Shown one piece after another: positions 1 to 4,472 of a stretch of 6,595 nucleotides of DNA. The stretch lies in contig DEDQ01000074.1 in the NCBI GenBank assembly GCA_002350065.1, positions 9,382 to 15,976 on the forward strand, given 5' to 3'. A program made the position numbers and the translations under genes. The DNA is from Ruminococcus flavefaciens (GTDB lineage Bacteria > Bacillota > Clostridia > Oscillospirales > Ruminococcaceae). The first letter of the stretch is position 1, and every line of letters starts with the position of its first letter. The notes under the pieces are model-generated. The model saw only the letters and a list, made by a program, of their open reading frames with translations, searched no databases and was not told the DNA's origin.

Positions 1-975
1 GTGCGTTCAGTGCTCGCGGCAGCACTTCACGAATACTTCCAGAGCCACAACTACGTTTACGTCAACACTCCCCTCATCACCGGTAGCGACTGCGAAGGCG
101 CGGGCGAGATGTTCACTGTAACAACGAACGGCTTCTCGCACGATTTCAAGTCCGAGGAGGAGTACTACGCTAACGACTTCTTCGGCAGAAAAGCAGGACT
201 TTCAGTTTCCGGACAGCTCGAGGGCGAAATGGCTGCAACAGCGTTCGGCAAGATATACACATTCGGACCTTCGTTCCGCGCTGAGAACTCAAACACTCCC
301 AAGCACCTTGCTGAGTTCTGGCACATCGAACCCGAGGTAGCATTCGCAGAGCTCGATGACGTTATCGAGATAGCTGAGGAGATGCTCAAATTCGTAATCG
401 GCGAGCTGCTTAAAAAGTGTCCCGACGAGGTAGCATTCTTCGATGCTCACTTTGAAAAGGGACTCCGCGCACGTCTTGAGGAACTCATCTCCCACGACTT
501 CGGCAGAGTAACATATACCGAGGCTATAAAGCTTCTTCAGGAGTCCGGTGAGAACTTCGTATACCCCGTAGAATGGGGCTGCGACCTCCAGACAGAGCAC
601 GAGAGATACATCTCCGAGAAGGTGTTCAAGAAGGCAGTATTCGTAACAGACTACCCCAAGGAGATAAAGTCCTTCTACATGAAGCAGAACCCCGACGGCA
701 AGACCGTTGCGGCAGTTGACCTCCTTGTTCCCGGCGTTGGAGAGATAATCGGCGGAAGCGAGCGTGAGGCTGACTACGACAAGCTTATCGCTGAGATGCA
801 GAAGCGCGAGATGAATCTCGACCTCTACGCTGACTACCTCGACCTCCGCAAGTACGGTACAGTTCCGCACGGCGGCTTCGGTCTCGGCTTCGAGAGACTT
901 ATCATGTACACAACAGGCATGGCAAATATCCGCGACGTAATAATGTTCCCGAGAACAGTCGGCTCTATCCGATAA
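1..975 (+). CDS. asnS: Asparaginyl-tRNA synthetase, 5'-truncated by the window edge
   Basis: Class II aminoacyl-tRNA synthetase that activates asparagine with ATP and charges tRNA-Asn in the cytoplasm. The visible 324 residues are the catalytic domain. An early ITGSDCEGAGEMF block (about residues 26-38) is typical of bacterial AsnRS. Motif 2 is FRAE at 92-95, followed by NSNT and HLAEFWHIEPE. Motif 3 is GFGLGFERL at about 292-300, followed by the usual IRDVIMFPRT ending. Bacterial AsnRS is roughly 460 residues, so about 135 residues, including the N-terminal OB-fold anticodon-binding domain, lie upstream of the window. The first codon GTG is therefore an internal valine, not a start. The reading frame is intact and ends in TAA. 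No clear terminator follows. The AsnRS call over AspRS rests on the ITGSDCEGAGEMF block and the overall pattern. Codon use resembles that of asnA downstream, consistent with high expression. Confidence 0.96.
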   Translation: MRSVLAAALHEYFQSHNYVYVNTPLITGSDCEGAGEMFTVTTNGFSHDFKSEEEYYANDFFGRKAGLSVSGQLEGEMAATAFGKIYTFGPSFRAENSNTPKHLAEFWHIEPEVAFAELDDVIEIAEEMLKFVIGELLKKCPDEVAFFDAHFEKGLRARLEELISHDFGRVTYTEAIKLLQESGENFVYPVEWGCDLQTEHERYISEKVFKKAVFVTDYPKEIKSFYMKQNPDGKTVAAVDLLVPGVGEIIGGSEREADYDKLIAEMQKREMNLDLYADYLDLRKYGTVPHGGFGLGFERLIMYTTGMANIRDVIMFPRTVGSIR

Positions 976-1016
976 TTTCAGGAGCGGATATCACGCCCGT
1001 ATACAAAAGGAGAAAA

Positions 1017-1061
1017 ATGGTGATTTTTCGAGATAATTGCTCGGTGCAGTTCAGAAGCTGA
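1017..1061 (+). CDS. Possible 14-residue leader peptide (MVIFRDNCSVQFRS)
   Basis: A tiny ORF starts at ATG 1017 behind AAGGAG (1007-1012), with a rather short 4-nt spacing, and stops at TGA 1059-1061. Its last codons run through the 5' strands of the hairpins described for this gap, and its stop codon lies inside the CTGATAAC arm. A ribosome finishing this ORF would therefore melt the two-tier stem. It shows no run of one amino acid such as Asn or Cys that would point to classic amino-acid attenuation (one Asn and one Cys only). It could equally be a chance ORF. Conservation in relatives would decide. Confidence 0.3.
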   Translation: MVIFRDNCSVQFRS

Positions 1062-1129
1062 TAACAGACAGCATCGAGCAGAAAAGGTTATCAGTTGACT
1101 GCACCTTAATAATGGACAAATCAATAATT

Positions 1130-1136
1130 AAAGGAG
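1130..1136 (+). promoter_or_regulatory. Ribosome-binding site that fixes the methyltransferase start
   Basis: AAAGGAG lies 8 nt before ATG 1145 and selects that start over the in-frame upstream TTG at 1037, which has no Shine-Dalgarno sequence and lies inside a hairpin arm. Positions 1133-1140 are nearly complementary to 1098-1105, so this site may be occluded in one RNA conformation. Confidence 0.75.
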
Positions 1137-1144
1137 CAGTTATC

Positions 1145-1906
1145 ATGAATACAACAGAATTAAAGGAAAAATGGCTTGCCGAGGAGCTTTCGGCGCAGAT
1201 ACACGGCTGGGATTTCAGCTATCTTGACGGACGTATGGAGACCGGCGACGACGACCTTCCGTGGAGCTTCCCCGAGCGCATCGCTCACTATAAAAAGGAC
1301 AGCTTCCGCATCCTCGACATCGACACCGGCGGCGGAGAGTTTCTCCTCTCGCTGGGACATTCCCACTCGCTTACAAGCGCAACTGAGGGCTACCCGCCGA
1401 ATGCCGGGCTCTGCCGGAGCAGGCTCGTTCCGCTGGGTATAGACTTCCACGAGGTCAGCGACTACGCGCATATGCCGTTTGAAGATGATAGCTTCGACCT
1501 GATAATCAACAGGCACGGCTCATTTGACGCAGGTGAGCTCTTACGCATACTGAAAAAGGGAGGCTTCTTCCTAACTCAGCAGGTAGGAGCGCTCAACGAC
1601 CGCGAGCTTGTGGAGTTTCTGCTTCCGGAAGCACCGATACCTTTTCCGGAGAACGACCTCGCACAGCAGTCGGAGCTCCTCAGGAATACCGGCTTCACCA
1701 TGATCGAACAGGACGAGGCATTCCGTCCGATAAGCTTTTCCGATACCGGAGCGCTTATCTGGTTCGCGAAGGTCATACCGTGGGAATTTGCCGGATTCTC
1801 GGTCGAAAAATGCTTTGAAAGGCTTCTTGCCGCCGAAGGGGTCATCGCTGAAAATGGACGCATCGAAGGCAGGATACACCGTTTCTACATAGCCGCGCAG
1901 AAATGA
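1145..1906 (+). CDS. Class I SAM-dependent methyltransferase, substrate unknown
   Basis: A 253-residue Rossmann-fold methyltransferase, probably cytosolic (no signal peptide or membrane segment). SAM-binding motif I is ILDIDTGGGEF at residues 56-66. The acidic residue ending strand beta-2 is E81 in TEGYPPN. The motif IV region is FDLIINRH at 117-124, followed by ELLRILKKGGFFLTQQVG (about 131-148), the usual post-IV segment. The N-terminal KEKWLAEELSAQ...GWDFSYLDGR stretch and the TEGYPPN block match a family of small methyltransferases common in Firmicutes and annotated only at superfamily level. I cannot name the substrate; a small molecule or an RNA base are both possible. The start at ATG 1145 is chosen for its good ribosome-binding site. 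The gene sits 169 nt after asnS, behind a structured leader, and 60 nt before the lipoprotein gene. The frame is complete, ending in TGA. Confidence 0.88.
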   Translation: MNTTELKEKWLAEELSAQIHGWDFSYLDGRMETGDDDLPWSFPERIAHYKKDSFRILDIDTGGGEFLLSLGHSHSLTSATEGYPPNAGLCRSRLVPLGIDFHEVSDYAHMPFEDDSFDLIINRHGSFDAGELLRILKKGGFFLTQQVGALNDRELVEFLLPEAPIPFPENDLAQQSELLRNTGFTMIEQDEAFRPISFSDTGALIWFAKVIPWEFAGFSVEKCFERLLAAEGVIAENGRIEGRIHRFYIAAQK

Positions 1907-1926
1907 CGGCTCAATTGATATGGCAC

Positions 1927-1945
1927 ATCGGCTTTATCAGCCGAT
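1927..1945 (+). other. Small perfect hairpin between methyltransferase and lipoprotein genes
   Basis: ATCGGCT (1927-1933) and AGCCGAT (1939-1945) form a 7-bp perfect stem with a 5-nt loop, 9 nt before the AAAAGGAG site of the lipoprotein gene. Only a short TTT occurs downstream after ACACG, so it is at best a weak terminator. It may be an mRNA processing or stability element, or chance. Confidence 0.3.
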
Positions 1946-1966
1946 ACACGTTTAAAAAGGAGAATT

Positions 1967-2872
1967 ATGAGAAAAAAACTATGTGCTCTTGCATCAGCAC
2001 TGATGCTGACAGGTGCTCTTACATCGTGTGCTCTTATTCCTGTAACGGAATTTTTTGACAACGATGACAAAACAGCTTCGACTACGGAAGCGACAGTTTC
2101 CGCGCAGACTACTGAAAAGACCACAGAAAAAACGGACTCCTCAGCAGAACGTACAACAAAGGCTTCATCCGGAAAGAAGCGCAGAACCACTACTGCTTCA
2201 GCTGAGACTGTGACGACTGAAAAGACCGGAAGCTCTTCAAAGCCGAAAAAGGAGAAGACCACAACTACGAAAGCCGGCTCAGGCAATTCAGGCAGCGGAA
2301 CTGTTACAAGCTCCGGCGACAGCATAGTCGGAAAATGGTGTTTCGATGATTTTGATATTGAAGACTCAGATATATTTGATAATTCTGAATTCACACTGAG
2401 CCCTGATACCTACATTTCATTCAACTCTGATAATACACTTGAGATGTATGAATCTCTTAACGGTGATTCAGTTATGTCTATCGACGGTGACAAGATACTG
2501 GTGGGAGAGACGGAATTCGATTACGAATATGACGGCTCAAAGATATCTGTGCTCGGCACTGTGATTTTTGAGCGTATCGGAGAGCCTGACCCGGAAAATG
2601 TTTACGGTAAGTACAGACCTTCGTCAATGTTTATGATGACAGACGATAATACAGCAGATATGGTCTATGATTTCTCTGACCCCGGTAAGGCGACTATCAG
2701 TTGTATGCTGAGTGGCACCTATACCCTCGATAAGGAGACGAGTCAGCTTAAAATGGACTTCGATGCGGCGGAAGAGCCCTTTGAAAAAGAGAGCGTTACT
2801 TGTATCGTGTCCGGAGATAAGCTCACTTTGACTGACGAGTCCGGCGATTCGATAACTATGCACCGCGCATAG
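1967..2872 (+). CDS. Secreted lipoprotein with Thr/Lys-rich linker and C-terminal beta-rich domain, function unknown
   Basis: A 301-residue predicted lipoprotein. The N-terminus has a basic MRKK head, a hydrophobic core and a lipobox LTSC at residues 18-21, so C21 would be lipidated and the protein anchored to the outer face of the membrane. Residues about 36-118 are a low-complexity Thr/Ser/Lys/Glu linker (repeated TTEK and TTTK units, then Gly/Ser), typical of wall-spanning spacers. From IVGKW (120-124) onward comes a beta-rich region with short-strand patterns (YISFNSDNTLEMY, then GTYTLDKETSQLKMDF, then KLTLTDES). It appears to have two halves, opened by GKW (122-124) and GKY (214-216), and resembles lipocalin-like or DUF5640-type small domains of Firmicute lipoproteins. 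That family guess is tentative. The start ATG follows AAAAGGAG with 4-nt spacing. The gene lies 60 nt after the methyltransferase. It has no obvious link to asparagine metabolism. Confidence 0.85.
   Translation: MRKKLCALASALMLTGALTSCALIPVTEFFDNDDKTASTTEATVSAQTTEKTTEKTDSSAERTTKASSGKKRRTTTASAETVTTEKTGSSSKPKKEKTTTTKAGSGNSGSGTVTSSGDSIVGKWCFDDFDIEDSDIFDNSEFTLSPDTYISFNSDNTLEMYESLNGDSVMSIDGDKILVGETEFDYEYDGSKISVLGTVIFERIGEPDPENVYGKYRPSSMFMMTDDNTADMVYDFSDPGKATISCMLSGTYTLDKETSQLKMDFDAAEEPFEKESVTCIVSGDKLTLTDESGDSITMHRA
2828..2856 (+). promoter_or_regulatory. Weak candidate promoter for asnA inside the lipoprotein 3' end
   Basis: TTGACT (2828-2833) and GATAAC (2851-2856) are separated by 17 bp, matching sigma70-type boxes at 5/6 and 4/6. 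If used, the transcript would run through the hairpin at 2886-2913 before asnA. Such matches occur by chance, so this is only a candidate. Confidence 0.25.
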
Positions 2873-2885
2873 ATCTACAAAGCAG

Positions 2886-2913
2886 AAAAGAACATCAATG
2901 GCGCTGTTCTTTT
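2886..2913 (+). terminator. Probable intrinsic terminator or attenuator between the lipoprotein gene and asnA
   Basis: AAAAGAACA (2886-2894) and TGTTCTTTT (2905-2913) form a perfect 9-bp stem with a 10-nt loop; the T-run forms the 3' arm of the stem. It lies 13 nt after the lipoprotein stop codon and 31 nt before the asnA ATG. The stem is AU-rich, so termination may be partial, leaving room for read-through into asnA. Confidence 0.5.
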
Positions 2914-2928
2914 AATAAATTTCAAGAA

Positions 2929-2936
2929 AAGGAAAG
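2929..2936 (+). promoter_or_regulatory. Ribosome-binding site that fixes the asnA start
   Basis: AAGGAAAG lies upstream of ATG 2945. The in-frame GTG at 2936 overlaps the end of this sequence and so cannot use it, which makes ATG 2945 the better start. Confidence 0.65.
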
Positions 2937-2944
2937 TGATTATT

Positions 2945-3955
2945 ATGTCAAGGTCACTGTATATCCCTGAGGGCTACAAATCGGCTCTCACACTGCGTGA
3001 GACACAGCACGCTATCAAGTACATCAAGGACGTTTTTCAGCAGGCACTCTCGTTCGCACTTACACTCGACCGCGTATCAGCTCCGCTCATAGTCCGCAAG
3101 GGCAGCGGCATCAACGACGACCTCAACGGCGTTGAGCGCAAGGTTGACTTCACTATCAAGGAGATCGACGGTGAAGGCGAGGTAGTACAGTCGCTTGCAA
3201 AGTGGAAGAGAATGGCTCTCTACCGTTACGGCTACAGACCGGGCGAGGGCATCTACACCGATATGAACGCGATCCGCCGCGATGACGACACCGACAACAC
3301 CCACTCGATTTTCGTTGACCAGTGGGACTGGGAAAAGGTCATCACCCGCGAGGACAGGAACGTTGAATTCCTCAAGGAGGCAGTAAAGTCAGTAGTAAAG
3401 GCTATTGCATACACGAAGCGCAAGGTGAGTCTCCGCTATCCTCAGATAGCCGGTGACATCTGCGATAAGCCCTTCTTCATAACAACTCAGGAGCTCGAGG
3501 ATATGTACCCCGACAAGACCGGTCACGAGCGCGAGCGCCTCATCACCAAGGAGCACAAGACAGTATTCCTCATGCAGATAGGCGGCAAGCTTGCAAGCGG
3601 TCAGAAGCACGACGGACGCGCTCCCGACTACGACGACTGGGCACTCAACGGCGATATCCTCATCTGGGACGAGGTCCTCGACGACTCACTCGAGGTATCC
3701 TCAATGGGTATCCGCGTAGACGAGAACTCACTCAAGTCGCAGCTTGCCGAGTGCAATGCTGAGGACAGGATGCAGTACGACTATCACAAGATGATAGCAA
3801 ACGGTACACTTCCGCTGACTATCGGCGGCGGTATCGGTCAGTCGAGACTTTGTATGCTTCTTCTCAAAAAGGCGCATATCGGCGAGGTACAGTCCTCGAT
3901 ATGGAACGACGACGTTATCGCAAAGTGCGCAGAAAACGGCATAACACTCTTATAA
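2945..3955 (+). CDS. asnA: Aspartate-ammonia ligase (ammonia-dependent asparagine synthetase)
   Basis: A 336-residue AsnA, close to the 330 residues of the E. coli enzyme. It makes asparagine from aspartate, ammonia and ATP (giving AMP and PPi) in the cytosol; its fold is that of the class II AspRS/AsnRS catalytic core. Family blocks are intact: SLYIPEGYKS at the N-terminus, LIVRKGSGINDDLNGVERKVDF, YRYGYRPGEGIYTDMNAIRRDD at 93-114, HSIFVDQWDWE at 120-130, and near the C-terminus GGGIGQSR at 294-301 followed by IGEVQSSIWND, equivalent to synthetase motif 3. ATG 2945 is preferred to GTG 2936 because the latter overlaps the ribosome-binding site. An intrinsic terminator follows the stop codon. 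asnS lies about 2 kb upstream on the same strand, a plausible functional pairing. Ammonia dependence suits an ammonia-rich gut habitat (inference). Confidence 0.97.
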   Translation: MSRSLYIPEGYKSALTLRETQHAIKYIKDVFQQALSFALTLDRVSAPLIVRKGSGINDDLNGVERKVDFTIKEIDGEGEVVQSLAKWKRMALYRYGYRPGEGIYTDMNAIRRDDDTDNTHSIFVDQWDWEKVITREDRNVEFLKEAVKSVVKAIAYTKRKVSLRYPQIAGDICDKPFFITTQELEDMYPDKTGHERERLITKEHKTVFLMQIGGKLASGQKHDGRAPDYDDWALNGDILIWDEVLDDSLEVSSMGIRVDENSLKSQLAECNAEDRMQYDYHKMIANGTLPLTIGGGIGQSRLCMLLLKKAHIGEVQSSIWNDDVIAKCAENGITLL

Positions 3956-3960
3956 TATCG

Positions 3961-3990
3961 AAAGCCGAGGTCCATGCCTCGGCTTTTTCT
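3961..3990 (+). terminator. Intrinsic terminator after asnA
   Basis: AAAGCCGAGG (3961-3970) pairs perfectly with CCTCGGCTTT (3977-3986) around a 6-nt loop, giving a 10-bp stem that runs into a TTTTTCT tract. It starts 5 nt after the asnA stop and ends just before the next promoter, so it separates two transcription units. Confidence 0.93.
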
Positions 3991-3991
3991 G

Positions 3992-4020
3992 TTGACAAAT
4001 GTGAATATTCCATGTATAAT
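3992..4020 (+). promoter_or_regulatory. Consensus sigma70/SigA promoter for the DUF3795-GH53 unit
   Basis: TTGACA (3992-3997) and TATAAT (4015-4020) are exact consensus hexamers separated by 17 bp. Transcription should begin near 4027, giving a short 5' leader of about 22 nt before the ATG. The -35 box begins 2 nt after the asnA terminator. No obvious operator palindrome overlaps it, so strong constitutive or housekeeping expression is likely (inference). Confidence 0.9.
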
Positions 4021-4037
4021 GATGTTAATATTATTAT

Positions 4038-4043
4038 AGGAGG
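4038..4043 (+). promoter_or_regulatory. Consensus ribosome-binding site of the DUF3795-like gene
   Basis: AGGAGG lies 5 nt before ATG 4049. This full-consensus site and the perfect promoter just upstream confirm the start and suggest strong expression of this small protein. Confidence 0.85.
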
Positions 4044-4048
4044 AAGCT

Positions 4049-4447
4049 ATGAAACGTGAACTTGGGATAGCAAGGTGCGGACTTGCCTGCTGTCTGTGCT
4101 CTGAGAATACGGAATGCAAGGGCTGTAAGCGCGACGGCTTTATGGAGCTTTCATGGTGCAAGGACGCAGAGTGGTGCGAGAACCGGAAATGCGTTATCGG
4201 AAAGGGAATTGCAGGCTGTTATGAGTGCGAACCTGCAAGCTGCCGGAAAGGTCTGTATGCGGAGAAGATAAAGGCTCGGGCTTTTGCAGAATTTGTACGC
4301 AGATACGGCATTGAGGAGCTCCTTGACTGCCTTGAGCGCAACGAAAGGGCGGGTATAGTATACCACAGAGAGGGCATTATCGGCGATTATGATGACTTCA
4401 GCGATATTGAGACACTCATAGGATTTATAAAGACCGGCAAACGATAA
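4049..4447 (+). CDS. Small Cys-rich protein, DUF3795-like
   Basis: A 132-residue protein, probably cytosolic (no signal peptide). Thirteen cysteines are present, twelve within the first 65 residues: C10, C14, C15, C17, C23, C26, C37, C43, C48, C57, C60 and C65, with a late one at C94. The order RCGLACCLC, ECKGC, WC, KCVIGKGIAGCYEC and SC resembles the DUF3795 family (a CGLxCxxC start and a CYECxxxxC block), whose function is unknown; such cysteine spacing suggests zinc or iron-sulfur binding. The C-terminal half (about 66-132) is mostly helical, with FAEFVRRYGIEELLDCLERNE. The gene has its own consensus promoter and ribosome-binding site. It ends 25 nt before the galactanase gene with no terminator between, so both are probably on one mRNA. 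No role in galactan use can be read from the sequence. Confidence 0.83.
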   Translation: MKRELGIARCGLACCLCSENTECKGCKRDGFMELSWCKDAEWCENRKCVIGKGIAGCYECEPASCRKGLYAEKIKARAFAEFVRRYGIEELLDCLERNERAGIVYHREGIIGDYDDFSDIETLIGFIKTGKR

Positions 4448-4472
4448 ACACGAAAACAGAAAGGGAAAAAAT

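Larger units (their letters stand above)
976..1144 (+). promoter_or_regulatory. Structured leader between asnS and the methyltransferase gene (possible translational attenuator)
   Basis: This 169-nt gap is unusually structured. GGTGCAGT (1043-1050) pairs perfectly with ACTGCACC (1098-1105). Nested inside, CTGATAAC (1058-1065) pairs perfectly with GTTATCAG (1087-1094), giving a two-tier 8+8 bp hairpin with a small internal loop (7 and 3 nt). A competing hairpin pairs 1038-1047 (TGCTCGGTGC) with 1071-1080 (GCATCGAGCA), 10 bp with one G-U. The two cannot coexist. ACTGCACC is also complementary at 7 of 8 positions to GGAGCAGT (1133-1140), which contains the Shine-Dalgarno sequence of the next gene. 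There is no T-tract after 1105, so this is not an intrinsic terminator. The pairings are read from the sequence; a regulatory role is inference. The gap contains no convincing promoter. Confidence 0.45.

Noticed and set aside
1..3. GTG as the start codon of the synthetase gene
   Set aside because: The protein begins inside the conserved catalytic domain and lacks the N-terminal OB-fold; the gene is simply cut by the window edge.
289..870. Long minus-strand ORF within asnS
   Set aside because: Lies wholly antisense to a conserved synthetase; composition reflects complement codon bias and no motifs are visible.
1043..1105. Two-tier hairpin as an intrinsic terminator for asnS
   Set aside because: No T-tract follows the stem and the internal loop is large; a terminator reading is not supported.
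1037..1144. Upstream extension of the methyltransferase from TTG 1037
   Set aside because: No ribosome-binding site, no family similarity in the extra 36 residues, and it crosses the hairpins; ATG 1145 has AAAGGAG at proper spacing.
1915..1948. TTGATA at 1915-1920 as a -35 box for the lipoprotein gene
   Set aside because: No acceptable -10 hexamer at 16-18 bp spacing; the nearest AT-rich hexamer is about 22 bp away.
2080..2310. ACT/ACA-rich repetitive DNA in the lipoprotein gene as a tandem repeat or phase-variable tract
   Set aside because: It encodes a Thr/Lys linker with varied codons; no exact repeat unit recurs regularly enough to support slippage.
2936..2944. GTG 2936 as the asnA start
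   Set aside because: It overlaps the end of the ribosome-binding site; ATG 2945 gives the family-typical N-terminus SRSLYIPEGY.
2873..2944. T-box riboswitch upstream of asnA
   Set aside because: The gap is only 72 nt, with no room for a stem I specifier loop and no visible T-box core sequence.
3850..4059. 69-codon + strand ORF spanning the asnA end and the promoter
   Set aside because: Out of frame with asnA, runs through the terminator and promoter, and shows no family features.
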